A DNA stretch of 39,814 nucleotides from an uncultured Deferribacteraceae bacterium (GTDB lineage: Bacteria > Chrysiogenota > Deferribacteres > Deferribacterales > Mucispirillaceae), in NCBI GenBank assembly GCA_947039395.1, contig CAMQYS010000017.1, positions 1-39,814 on the forward strand, written 5' to 3'. A model generated the notes under the pieces. It made no database searches, had not been told where the DNA came from, and saw only the letters and a program-made list of their open reading frames with translations. Numbering within the stretch: the stretch's first letter is position 1; the number at the start of each line of letters is the position of its first letter. Of this stretch, positions 26,559-35,202 are shown in pieces. Both the position numbers and the translations under genes were made by a program.

Positions 26559-27488
26559 ATGAGAAAGAATATAGTTATAGCAACAAGAGGATCAGAGCTT
26601 GCATTATGGCAAGCTAATTTTATTAAATCTGCTATTGAAGATAGATATAGCGATATAAATTGTGAACTTAATGTTATTAAAACAATGGGAGATAAGATAT
26701 TAGATGTTCCTTTAGCAAAGATCGGTGGTAAAGGGTTATTTGTTAAAGAGATTGAAACAGCATTATTAGAGAATAAAGCAGATATAGCTGTGCATTCTAT
26801 GAAAGATGTTCCTATGGAACTGCCAGAGGGATTGAAACTGGTATCATCTCCAAAAGCAGGTTCATCAAATGATGCACTTGTTTCTACTAGATTTAACTCT
26901 ATTGAAGAGTTACCTATTAATGCAAAAGTCGGTACATCATCGCTTAGAAGAAGATTACAACTATTAGAGTTACGTCCAGATCTTGAGGTATTAGATTTAA
27001 GAGGTAATCTTCAAACACGTTTAAGAAAGCTTGATGAGGCTATGTATGATGCTATTATATTAGCAGAAGCAGGGCTTGTAAGGTTAGGTTTAAACGATAG
27101 AGTTAAAGAGAGTATAGATGTTGAAAACATGCTTCCCCCGTCATGTCAAGGGATTTTAGGGCTTGAGGCTAGGAGTGATGATACAGAGATTATAGAACTT
27201 TTAAAATTTATTAATGATGAAGATACAGATATAAGAGTTAGAGCTGAACGTAGATTTCTTTTTGAGTTAAAGGGAGGGTGTCAAGTACCGATTGCTTGTT
27301 ACTCTACACTTGATAAGGAGAATGGAACGATCGCTATTAGAGGAAAATTATATACGCTTGATGGACGAGTAAAAATAGATAAAAACTTAGTAGGAAGTAT
27401 TGATAACCCTGAAGAGATAGGCAAGAAATTAGCTGATGCGATATTAAATGATGGTGGAGATAAGATTTTAAAAGAGATCTATGTGTAA
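26559..27488 (+). CDS. hemC: Porphobilinogen deaminase (hydroxymethylbilane synthase)
   Basis: Polymerises four porphobilinogens to hydroxymethylbilane. The 309-residue protein shows IATRGSELALWQANF, KTMGDKILDVPLAKIGGKGL, the catalytic aspartate in ADIAVHSMKDVPM, GTSSLRRRLQLL, LRGNLQTRLRKLD and the dipyrromethane cofactor cysteine in LKGGCQVPIACYS (Cys241). Length is normal. It overlaps the start of hemD by eight bases (27481-27488), consistent with coupled translation in the operon. Confidence 0.97.
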   Translation: MRKNIVIATRGSELALWQANFIKSAIEDRYSDINCELNVIKTMGDKILDVPLAKIGGKGLFVKEIETALLENKADIAVHSMKDVPMELPEGLKLVSSPKAGSSNDALVSTRFNSIEELPINAKVGTSSLRRRLQLLELRPDLEVLDLRGNLQTRLRKLDEAMYDAIILAEAGLVRLGLNDRVKESIDVENMLPPSCQGILGLEARSDDTEIIELLKFINDEDTDIRVRAERRFLFELKGGCQVPIACYSTLDKENGTIAIRGKLYTLDGRVKIDKNLVGSIDNPEEIGKKLADAILNDGGDKILKEIYV

Positions 27489-28272
27489 AGATGATAGCTC
27501 AAAAATAGAAACAACTAAACAGAGTGAACAAGCTACCAAGTTAGATGTTGATGTAGTGCAAAAAGCTGAACGATCTACTAACTCTAAAGTTCTTATAACT
27601 AGACAAACTGAACAATCTACCGATATGATAAAAGATCTATTAGATTACGGACATCTACCGTTTCTACTTCCGATGATAGAAACAGTTGAGTTATCGCCAA
27701 TTATTGATTGTAATCGCTACGATATAATTATTTTCACATCTACTAATGCGTGCAGATATTTTTCAAAATATAAAGAGATAGTAAAGGCAGATAGATATAT
27801 AGCAGTAGGATCTAAAACAGCTGAAGCTTGTAAAAGTTATTTATCAGTTGATATAGATTTCTATCCAGAAACTTTTTCAATGGAATTTTTAAAAGATAGA
27901 CTTATAAATGAAAGGCTGAAGAGTTGTACGAAAATACTTCTTGCAGGTGCAAAAGAGCGTGCTAATAGAGATGATAGTAAGTTGTTAGAGATAGGAATAG
28001 AATTAAATTATCTACCGATATATGAAACAATTTCTGTTAAGTATGAAAGATATTTTATTGATAATTTTTTATCTAGCAATAAGATTAATACGTTAACTTT
28101 CTGTTCGCCGTCCTCTGTAAAATCTTTTATCAAACAGATAGATAATATAAATTATAAAGATTATAAAGTGGTGTCGATCGGCAAGACAACGAGTGATTTT
28201 TTGAACTCACATAATATCGAGAATGTATATCCAGAAATATATACAACCCATGAGATGATAAAATTAATTTAA
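27481..28272 (+). CDS. hemD: Uroporphyrinogen-III synthase with repeated N-terminal extension
   Basis: Closes hydroxymethylbilane into uroporphyrinogen III. The fold is poorly conserved in sequence, but KVLITRQTEQSTDMIKDLL at residue 36 onward is the normal HemD start. DIIIFTSTNACRYF, YIAVGSKTAEAC, ILLAGAKERANRD, TFCSPSSVKSFI and VSIGKTTSDFL are the usual blocks. The 263-residue product has about 35 extra residues at the N-terminus consisting of two diverged copies of the true start segment (repeat entry). The ATG at 27481 overlaps hemC by eight bases; no other good start precedes residue 36, so the extension is probably made. hemB follows after 74 bases. Confidence 0.88.
   Translation: MCKDDSSKIETTKQSEQATKLDVDVVQKAERSTNSKVLITRQTEQSTDMIKDLLDYGHLPFLLPMIETVELSPIIDCNRYDIIIFTSTNACRYFSKYKEIVKADRYIAVGSKTAEACKSYLSVDIDFYPETFSMEFLKDRLINERLKSCTKILLAGAKERANRDDSKLLEIGIELNYLPIYETISVKYERYFIDNFLSSNKINTLTFCSPSSVKSFIKQIDNINYKDYKVVSIGKTTSDFLNSHNIENVYPEIYTTHEMIKLI
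27502..27627 (+). repeat. 42-bp tandem repeat at the 5' end of hemD
   Basis: Three 14-codon units align: KIETTKQSEQATKL, DVDVVQKAERSTNS and KVLITRQTEQSTDM. The last is the authentic first strand and helix of HemD. The first two look like decayed copies placed in front of it. The period is exactly 42 bases and the frame is kept. Confidence 0.75.
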
Positions 28273-28310
28273 GTTGATTTGATTGAGATGATAAAATATT
28301 AATAATATAG
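28251..28310 (+). repeat. Duplicated 3' end of hemD
   Basis: The last 22 bases of hemD, TGAGATGATAAAATTAATTT then AA (28251-28272), recur at 28284-28310 as TGAGATGATAAAATattaat followed by AATATAG. The second copy is outside the gene, in the hemD-hemB spacer. Both copies end in a stop codon. Confidence 0.55.
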
Positions 28311-28346
28311 AAAATATAAAATAGTAGTTTTACAAAGGGAGAGGAT

Positions 28347-29318
28347 ATGGAATTTCCTATAGTTAGAGGTAGACGTTTACGTAAGAATAATATTATACGC
28401 AGAATGGTGAAAGAGAGTAGAGTGCATCTTGATGATCTTGTATATCCACTTTTTGTAGCAGAAGGTGAAGGGATAAAGAAAGAGATTTCATCAATGCCTG
28501 GTATATATAATATGAGTATAGAACATATCGTAACAGAGTGTATCGAGCTTGAAAAGTTAGGTTTATCTGCTGTAATACTTTTCGGTGTTCCACATGAAAA
28601 AGATGAAGAGGGTAGCGGTGCTTATAGCGATGATGGAATTATTCAACAAGCTATAAGAGCTATTAAAGAGAGTACAGATCTGTATGTTATAACTGATGTG
28701 TGTTTATGTGAGTATACATCTCACGGACATTGTGGACTTATAATTGATGGTGATGTAGATAATGATTCTACATTAGAGTTGTTGCAGAAAGAAGCTGTAT
28801 CACATGCTAAAGCTGGAGCAGATATGATTGCTCCAAGCGATATGATGGATGGCAGAGTAATGGCTATTAGAGATGCATTAGATGGTAATGGATTTTCAGA
28901 TATACCTATCATGAGTTACGCTGTTAAATATGCTTCATCGTATTATGGACCGTTTAGAGATGCAGCAAACTCTACTCCTTCATTTGGAGATAGAAGATCG
29001 TATCAGATGGATTATTCAAATAGAAATGAAGCTGTACGTGAGGCTAATCAAGATATTCATGAAGGTGCAGATATAATAATGGTGAAACCTGCTTTAGCAT
29101 ATATGGATATTATTCGTGATATGCGTAATAAGTTTGATGTGCCTATTGCCTGTTATAATGTATCAGGTGAGTACTCTATGATTAAGGTTGCAGCAGAAAA
29201 AGGTTTTATAGATGAGAAGAAAGTAGTATTAGAAACTTTAACAGGTTTTAAAAGAGCAGGTGCAGATATTATAATAACTTATTTTGCAAAACAGTTTGCA
29301 AAAGATTTTGCTGAATAG
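28347..29318 (+). CDS. hemB: Delta-aminolevulinic acid dehydratase (porphobilinogen synthase)
   Basis: Joins two 5-aminolevulinates into porphobilinogen. The 323-residue TIM barrel has the zinc cysteines in DVCLCEYTSHGHCG (Cys119, Cys121, Cys129), so it is the zinc-type enzyme. The Schiff-base lysines are Lys194 (SYAVKYASSYYGPFRDA) and Lys247 (IIMVKPALAYMDII). Length is typical. AAGGGAGAGG precedes the ATG. It is the last gene of the HemX-hemA-hemC-hemD-hemB operon. Its last ~59 bases are repeated twice immediately downstream. Confidence 0.97.
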   Translation: MEFPIVRGRRLRKNNIIRRMVKESRVHLDDLVYPLFVAEGEGIKKEISSMPGIYNMSIEHIVTECIELEKLGLSAVILFGVPHEKDEEGSGAYSDDGIIQQAIRAIKESTDLYVITDVCLCEYTSHGHCGLIIDGDVDNDSTLELLQKEAVSHAKAGADMIAPSDMMDGRVMAIRDALDGNGFSDIPIMSYAVKYASSYYGPFRDAANSTPSFGDRRSYQMDYSNRNEAVREANQDIHEGADIIMVKPALAYMDIIRDMRNKFDVPIACYNVSGEYSMIKVAAEKGFIDEKKVVLETLTGFKRAGADIIITYFAKQFAKDFAE

Positions 29319-29436
29319 ATTTTACTGATGTCATAACTTATTTCGTTAAATTGTTTATAAAGTATTTTACTGAATAGAGAGTAATTATATTACAACTTAT
29401 TTTGCAAAACAGTTTGTAAAGTTTGTTTCTAAGTAG
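29260..29436 (+). repeat. 59-bp tandem repeat of the hemB 3' end
   Basis: Three units of 59 bases: the end of hemB itself (29260-29318) and two downstream copies (29319-29377, 29378-29436). The core AACTTATTTTGCAAAACAGT is shared exactly by units 1 and 3 and with changes by unit 2, and every unit ends in TAG. Unit 3 is closer to the gene than unit 2. A weaker fourth copy may follow up to about 29474. Confidence 0.8.
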
Positions 29437-29762
29437 GTTATAACTATATTGTTGTTTGTTTGACTAATTGATAGTTTATGACTTATGATTGTATTGTAAT
29501 TTATTTATCTGATTGATATGTAAAAATCAATGATTGTATTAAAATTTATTTCGGTTAATTGTAGAGATGTTCATCATGTTTACAAGAGTTGATTTAGCAC
29601 TTTAATAACTTTTTTCAGCGATCAGAATTAGATTGTAGTTTGTTTAGATGAATTAGATTATATCAAAACTTACTTATATAACGGATAATTGACTATAAAG
29701 ATAAATCAGTGTAAGAGTAGAGCCTTCTAAAAGTAAGTATAGAAATTATAACAATACTCTCT

Positions 29763-30035
29763 TTACCAGAAAAACTCTTCTGTAGACACGGTTACGATAA
29801 TTATGAAACCGATGATAGTTGCTTTTAGTATCAATATGCTTGCCGTAGACTGTATATAATACCATAAATCTTTACCATTAAATTTAAGATGAAAAGTTAT
29901 AAGTATAAAAAAATAGACCTCCAAACGCTTTATGGATATTTATTATTATCAATTTTCTAATCCTTAAAATTGCATAGTTTACATCTTTAAATTCATCATG
30001 TACAATCAACAGTATAGCTGTAATAGTTATCCGTT
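29763..30035 (-). pseudogene. Frameshifted small membrane protein
   Basis: Minus-strand frame starting near 30035 reads ITITAILLIVHDEFKDVNYA, then IRKLIIINIHKAFGGLFF. At a T7 run (29907-29913) it shifts to ILITFHLKFNGKDLWYYIQ and STASILILKATIIGF to a TAA at 29763. Two or three hydrophobic helices with a His between them recall small cytochrome b561/DUF-type membrane proteins, but I cannot name the family. There is no start codon in frame. The first ~10 codons resemble the end of the small ORF at 30080-30178, as if that ORF's 3' part had been duplicated and the longer gene broken. Confidence 0.4.
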
Positions 30036-30079
30036 ATTATAGAGATATATATATTGTGATAGCGACTAATTTTTGTCTA

Positions 30080-30178
30080 CTACTCATCATCAGGTTTAAT
30101 CAATAAAATAGCTGTAATTATCGCTACAATAATAGATAACACCATTGCGACTAAAGCTACTTTCTTTTTATCATTCAT
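30080..30178 (-). CDS. Small single-pass membrane protein, 32 residues
   Basis: ATG at 30178 opens MNDKKKVALVAMVLSIIVAI followed by ITAILLIKPDDE and TAG. Three lysines precede one hydrophobic helix of about 21 residues, and an acidic tail follows: the layout of a small inner-membrane protein. AGGTAG upstream is a weak ribosome site. It may be a real small protein or the stump of the broken membrane protein gene just downstream, whose start it resembles. Confidence 0.4.
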   Translation of the reverse strand: MNDKKKVALVAMVLSIIVAIITAILLIKPDDE

Positions 30179-30313
30179 TATAACTACCTACAATTAACTA
30201 ATTAAATATCTATAAGACTGTACAACAACTAGTAGAGGTTCTAGTAATTTAATATAATTTATATGCTTTTCAAAAACTTTAAATTGATAATATGATTAAC
30301 ATAGAATTAGCAA

Positions 30314-30351
30314 TAAAAAAGGTAAATATTTAACTAAAAATACTTACCTTT
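30314..30351 (-). terminator. Terminator downstream of the sugar aminotransferase gene
   Basis: On the minus strand AAAGGTAAGTATT (30351-30339) pairs with AATATTTACCTTT (30330-30318), one G-T wobble, eight-base loop, followed by a T-run to 30314. It lies about 60 bases beyond the stop of the aminotransferase gene. Confidence 0.85.
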
Positions 30352-30413
30352 ATATTGTTATTTTTTTAAACGTTATCTGTTGCTAGTAATTTAGTTAATT
30401 TAATATAATATTA

Positions 30414-31538
30414 CTAACCCTTAATCGCAAGATTTAATTTCTCGACTATGTAATCTTGATCAGCTTCACTCAAAAAAGGGCTCATAGGTAGAGAGATGAT
30501 TTCATTAGCTACTTGTTCTGATACAGGAAAATCTCCTCTTTTATATCCAAGATAATCAAACACTTTCTGTTCATGCAGAGGTTTAGGATAATGTATTGCA
30601 GTTGGTACTCCGTGTTCTGTTAGAGTAGCTATAACATTCTCTCTATCTTTAATTCTTATAGAATATTGAGCATAAACAGAGTTTCTATCATCTTTTATAG
30701 TAGGAGTTATAATATCTTTACCTAGTGCGTTTATCAATTTTGTATATCTGCTACCGACTTTTTCTCTTGTTTTTAATTCATCATCAAAATACTTTAATTT
30801 AACATTTAATACAGCAGCTTGAATAGTATCTAGTCTACCGTTGATACCTAGATATTCATGTATATATCTTTCTGTTTGTCCATGATTACGCATCGCTAAT
30901 ATTTTAGTGGCTATTTTATCATCGTTAGTAAATAAAGCTCCACCATCTCCGTAGCAACCAAGTGGTTTAGATGGGAAGAATGAGGTTGTGCCGATGGTAG
31001 ATAGATTACAACTTTTTCTACCATCATATACAGCTCCAAAACTTTGACAAGCATCTTCTATTACAGGTATATTATGTTTTGCAGCAATCTCATTAATAAT
31101 ATTCATATCAGCCGTTTGCCCGTAAAGAGATATAGGCATTATAGCTTTAGTTTTACTATTTATTTTTGATTCTATAAGATTATAGTTCATATTATAAGTA
31201 TCTTCAAAAATATCAATAAACACAGGTTTTGCACCAAGAAACGCAATAACTTCAGATGAAGCATAGAATGTGAAAGGTGTAGTAATAACTTCATCGCCTG
31301 CTTTAATATCAAGTGCCATAAGTGCAAGTAGTAGTGCATCTGTACCAGATGATAGGGAGATTGAATGCTTACTATTAGTAAAGTTAGATAAGTTCTCTTC
31401 TAATACAGTAACCTCTTTACCTAATATAAATTGTGCTGATGAACATACACTTAATATAGCAGAGTCTATTTCATCTTTATACTTTCCATACTGTGCTTTT
31501 AGATCAATAAACTCAATATTTTTTCTATCACTATTCAT
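30414..31538 (-). CDS. DegT/DnrJ/EryC1-family sugar aminotransferase, WbpE-like
   Basis: A 374-residue fold-type I PLP enzyme that transaminates a nucleotide-linked keto sugar. The N-terminus IEFIDLKAQYGKYKDEIDSA with FILGKEV is characteristic of WbpE/WlbC, which makes the 3-amino group of UDP-GlcNAc3NAcA for surface polysaccharide. SLSSGTDALLLALMAL, EDACQSFGA and the PLP lysine in SFFPSKPLGCYGDGGAL follow. A PseC role in pseudaminic acid synthesis is less likely from these motifs. It stands alone, 10 kb from the pseI operon, with a terminator downstream. Its sugar partners (dehydrogenase, acetyltransferase) are not in the window. Confidence 0.87.
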   Translation of the reverse strand: MNSDRKNIEFIDLKAQYGKYKDEIDSAILSVCSSAQFILGKEVTVLEENLSNFTNSKHSISLSSGTDALLLALMALDIKAGDEVITTPFTFYASSEVIAFLGAKPVFIDIFEDTYNMNYNLIESKINSKTKAIMPISLYGQTADMNIINEIAAKHNIPVIEDACQSFGAVYDGRKSCNLSTIGTTSFFPSKPLGCYGDGGALFTNDDKIATKILAMRNHGQTERYIHEYLGINGRLDTIQAAVLNVKLKYFDDELKTREKVGSRYTKLINALGKDIITPTIKDDRNSVYAQYSIRIKDRENVIATLTEHGVPTAIHYPKPLHEQKVFDYLGYKRGDFPVSEQVANEIISLPMSPFLSEADQDYIVEKLNLAIKG

Positions 31539-31870
31539 TACTATACCTACCTAATTATACATATAAAATATGTTTAATTTTAATACATGATAAATTTTTA
31601 GAACGAACTTAATTATATGTAACATGTTTTAATGCTGTATACATCTATCAACCTATTGAACATAAATTAATACATTTAATGTTAATATGAATAACACCAA
31701 GCTTTTTTATACGATTACCATATAGCTAATATTAGCATAGTTTAAATATATTTAAATTATTTAATACTATGAACCCTTATCATAAACTAAATATCTTTAA
31801 TGGTTTACTACCTAGTAAAAACAGCTAGTTTATGTTAAATATAGCTTAATATATTTCAAGTATTAAAATT
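31539..31870. other. Intergenic region upstream of the aminotransferase gene
   Basis: 332 AT-rich bases on the downstream side of ybaB and upstream of the aminotransferase start, all on the minus strand. CATAAACTA (31781-31789) and TAGTTTATG (31826-31834) form a 9-bp inverted repeat with a long loop, of doubtful meaning. No ORF or RNA gene seen. Confidence 0.5.
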
Positions 31871-32182
31871 CTACATTCCAGGAAATTTCAGTCCAAGTCC
31901 ACCAGTAAGTTCGCCCATTTTTTCTTGAAGTGCAGCAGAAGACTTTTTCATTCCTTCATTTACGGCTGCTTTAATTAGATCTTGTAACATCTCTACATCG
32001 TCAGAATCAACAACTTCTTTCTCTATCACAATATCAAGTAGTTCTTGTTTACCATTAACTTTAACAGTTACCATACCGCCACCAGATGATGCTTCAACTA
32101 TTTGTGTAGCAGCCTCAGCTTGAGCTTCTTCCATCTTCTTTTGCATCTTCTGAGCTTGACGCATTAAATTTTGCATATTCAT
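31871..32182 (-). CDS. ybaB: YbaB/EbfC nucleoid-associated protein
   Basis: A 103-residue DNA-binding protein. It starts MNMQNLMRQAQKMQKKMEEA, the coiled N-terminal helix, then SGGGMVTVKVNGKQELLDI, the beta sheet, and MQDLIKAAVNEG-type C-terminal helix. YbaB dimers bind DNA and shape the nucleoid. GAGGAAAA precedes the ATG. It lies 71 bases downstream of dnaX on the same strand, the conserved dnaX-ybaB pairing seen across bacteria (often followed by recR, which is not here). Confidence 0.95.
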   Translation of the reverse strand: MNMQNLMRQAQKMQKKMEEAQAEAATQIVEASSGGGMVTVKVNGKQELLDIVIEKEVVDSDDVEMLQDLIKAAVNEGMKKSSAALQEKMGELTGGLGLKFPGM

Positions 32183-32253
32183 AATTTTTCCTCTATATTG
32201 CTTGATAACTTTAGTAGTATAAAGTTTTTATACAGACTTATTATCATAAGCAA

Positions 32254-33914
32254 TTAAATATCTTTTTTATCATCGAAATTAGTTATATCTTCTACAATAG
32301 CGTTCATATCTTTTATAATAGAGTTAATAAATGGATTTTCAACAACGGTTTTCTTAGCCATTCTATTATGATATTCTAGTTCAGTATTTATCTTATCTAT
32401 CAACGCTATATTGTTACTATCTTTTTCAATTATGAACTCTAAAACAGGTGCAGGAGTTACAAGTTCAGTTAATACAGATACTATTTTATCTTTGTTTTCA
32501 ATTTTTGACAAGTGATCAAAATAAAACTTTCTATCTTTAGTGAAACCTACAACGATTTTTTCAGTAGATACAGAGATAAGATGACTGTATTTAATATTTT
32601 CAGCAACAGCCCCTTCAAATCGTTTAACAACTTCTAAGCAGACTTTTCTCCATATATCAGGAGAGTTATCTTTAAAGTAATGTGTTTCTTTTACTTTATT
32701 TTCTTCAACTATCTTTTTTTTTTATCTTCTATATCTTCATTGGTTGTAGGAATAATCGGAACTTCAATTTTTTTATTATTTATATTTGGATTAATATCAT
32801 AGTTTGCAACGTGATCAATAGGTATGATTTGAGATATAGTTGTTGCTTTAAATATAGCAAACTCAAAAATATATTTATGAAAATCAAAATATTTTAGATC
32901 TTGAGAAAGTTTTACTAATATTTGAAATATCGCATATAGTCTTTGATGTGATAAAAATTTCTTTAAATTATCGTAGAACTCTTTTTCAGCAGATGTAAGA
33001 TTTTCAATCGGCAATGTATTTGATAGCACAAGGAAAAGAGAGTTTCTTGTGTGTTCAATTAAAGATTCGTTTAATGTTTTATACTCTAAACCTTGTTCAG
33101 TTACTTTATTCATTAATGCAACAACGTTATCAACATTTTCAGATATAATACTTTCAAACAGTTCTTGAGAAATAAATGTATCAAGTGATCCAAGTAAAAA
33201 TGAAGTGTCTTGGATATTTACAGTACCGCTTGTGAAAGCGATTACTTGATCAAGTAGTGATAGAGCATCTCTCATACATCCATCAGATCTTCTAACGATA
33301 ATGTTTAATGCATCATCTTCAAAACTTATATTTTCTTTATTAAGTATATCTACAAGATTTTCTTTCATCACAGATGCTTGTATCTTTTTAAAATCATATC
33401 TTTGGCAACGAGAAAGAATAGTTGGTGCAACTTTATTGCTTTCAGTTGTAGCAAAAATAAAGATTACAAATTTAGGAGGTTCTTCTAATGTTTTTAAGAG
33501 AGCGTTAAATGCCTCTTTAGTCAACATATGCACTTCATCTATTATATATACTTTAAATTTACTTCTAATCGGTATAAATTGTACAGCTTCACGTAACGAT
33601 CTAATTTCATCAACGCCTCTATTAGATGCACCATCTATTTCGATAACATCAAGAGATGTACCGCTTACAATATCTTTACAGTTATCACATTCATTACAAG
33701 GATTAATTCCATCAGGGTTTAAACAGTTGATAGCTTTAGCAAATATTCTTGCTGCAGAAGTTTTGCCAACACCACGTGGACCAGTGAATAAATAGGCATG
33801 AGATACTCTATCCATTTTCAATGCATTCTCTAATGTTTTTGTAACGAACTCTTGTGATAGAAGTTCATCAAACCTTTGAGGTCTATACTTTCTTGCTAAA
33901 GCGATGTAAGACAA
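32254..33914 (-). CDS. dnaX: DNA polymerase III subunits gamma and tau (programmed frameshift)
   Basis: Clamp-loader ATPase. Start is TTG at 33914 with AAAGGGGA six bases upstream. Zero-frame product: Walker A GPRGVGKTS (Lys51), zinc cysteines 64, 73, 76 and 79, DEVHML, SRCQRYDFKK with the arginine finger, ending after 401 residues (gamma, TAG at 32709). Just before that stop is a run of ten A (minus strand). Moving back one base there continues KIVEENKVKETHYFKDN, NSPDIWRKVCLEVVKRFEG and on to 32254, giving a tau of about 553 residues with the domain IV-V tail. The 85-residue frame at the 3' end is this tail, not a separate gene. Confidence 0.92.
32714..32723 (-). promoter_or_regulatory. A10 frameshift/slippage site in dnaX
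   Basis: Ten consecutive A on the coding strand followed by G (AAAAAAAAAAGATAG) give both an A-AAA-AAG heptamer for -1 ribosomal frameshifting, as in E. coli dnaX, and a run long enough for polymerase slippage, as in Thermus dnaX. The zero frame hits TAG at once. I saw no strong hairpin or upstream Shine-Dalgarno stimulator, only a weak AAAGTA/TACTTT pairing, which leans towards slippage. Confidence 0.8.
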
Positions 33915-33991
33915 TTTATTCCCCTTTACTTTTTACTCAAAACAAACCACTACTTTCTGCTTGTATGGTTTATACTTTATTAATAATTAAA

Positions 33992-35050
33992 CTAGCTATT
34001 ACCCTTATCTTGAACCATATAAAGTGTTCTTGTAGGAAAAGCAAACCCAACATTTAGTTTGGTAAGTTCAGCCATTATTCTCATATTTATCTCTTCAATT
34101 TTTTCAGCATACTCTAAAATACTTGATGACACAACATAATATATTAATTCGAAGTTTAATGATGAGTCTCCAAATTCCCTAAAATATACTCTATCAAACT
34201 CAACTATTTCTGTAGTATTTATAATTTCTTTAACTATATTTGAAATTTGTTGAAGTTTATCATAAGGGGTACTGTATTCTACACCGAAAGATATTTCTGC
34301 TCTTCTTTTTTCAAGATCGTTATAGTTTTGTATAACAGCACTAAGCGCTTTAGTATTAGATATATATATTAATTCTCCAGTTAACGATCTTAATTGAATA
34401 GCTTTTAACCCTATCTCTACAACTGTTCCACTAAGATTTTCAAGCTTAATGAAATCACCTTTAACGAACGGCTTATCAAATAATATTATGAAGTAATTAA
34501 ACGCATCTCCCAATATTGATTGAGATGCTAAAGCTATTGCAACTCCACCAACCCCTAAACCTGTAACGAATGATGTTACATTATATCCTATATTTGCAAG
34601 AATAAATAATATTCCTAATATCCATATAAGTACTTGCATTATTGTAACTATACTTCTAGGAATATTATGTACAGCTACAGAGTATTGATTAAATATATTT
34701 CTAACAAGTTTATTAAAAAATATGATTATTAATACTGATAATACGACTGTTGCTATCTTTGAAGATAACTCTTTAGTACCAAGTTCAATTTCTAATGGTT
34801 CTAACGCTAAACTAAATGATATTGCTATAGCTACTGGAATAATAGAGCTACGAACGGTATTGTTTATAACTATTAATGCAGAATTTTTTGTTTTTTGTAT
34901 TTTTTGATTTAAAACTTTTGATATAAGTAATTCTATATATTTTATCAGTAAGAAAGATACAACAAATATTACTACTGCTATTGCGTATTCATGTAGACTA
35001 TTACCTAAAAAAGTAATGCTATTTATTTTTTCAATTAATTTATTATTCAT
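33992..35050 (-). CDS. Small-conductance mechanosensitive channel (MscS family)
   Basis: A 352-residue inner-membrane channel that opens under membrane tension to release solutes after osmotic downshock. Four to five N-terminal helices come before the pore helix, which reads GLGVGGVAIALASQSILGDA (about residues 170-190), the Gly/Ala-rich MscS TM3. It is followed by KPFVKGDFIKLENLSGTVVEIG of the beta domain and the alpha/beta C-terminal domain with TRTLYMVQ at the end. It is slightly longer than E. coli MscS because of an extra N-terminal helix pair. No good ribosome site lies close to the ATG (AAGGAG is 19 bases away). It is upstream of dnaX on the same strand, 77 bases apart. Confidence 0.92.
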   Translation of the reverse strand: MNNKLIEKINSITFLGNSLHEYAIAVVIFVVSFLLIKYIELLISKVLNQKIQKTKNSALIVINNTVRSSIIPVAIAISFSLALEPLEIELGTKELSSKIATVVLSVLIIIFFNKLVRNIFNQYSVAVHNIPRSIVTIMQVLIWILGILFILANIGYNVTSFVTGLGVGGVAIALASQSILGDAFNYFIILFDKPFVKGDFIKLENLSGTVVEIGLKAIQLRSLTGELIYISNTKALSAVIQNYNDLEKRRAEISFGVEYSTPYDKLQQISNIVKEIINTTEIVEFDRVYFREFGDSSLNFELIYYVVSSSILEYAEKIEEINMRIMAELTKLNVGFAFPTRTLYMVQDKGNS

Positions 35051-35202
35051 TATATAATTATTACATTTACTCCTTGAAACTTCAATTTGATCGTATCATT
35101 ATTTGAAGAAATTCTCAACTATTTTGAATAAGGTTTATGATAAAGGTGGGGAATTAGATAAAACTATTTATTTATTAAAGTATAGATGTTATATTAAAAG
35201 TT

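Larger units (their letters stand above)
29319..30413. other. 1.1-kb low-coding region between hemB and the aminotransferase gene
   Basis: Contains the extra hemB 3'-end copies (to 29436), further AT-rich decayed sequence with repeated TTGATAGTTTATGA-like words to about 29760, a broken minus-strand membrane-protein frame (29763-30035), a small membrane ORF (30080-30178) and a terminator (30314-30351). No intact gene longer than 33 codons is seen. Confidence 0.6.

Noticed and set aside
32254-32511. Separate 85-residue gene between ybaB and dnaX
   Set aside because: It is the C-terminal end of the tau frame, continuous with the sequence after the A10 frameshift site.
33301-33795. 164-codon plus-strand frame within dnaX
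   Set aside because: Antisense to the conserved ATPase domain of dnaX.
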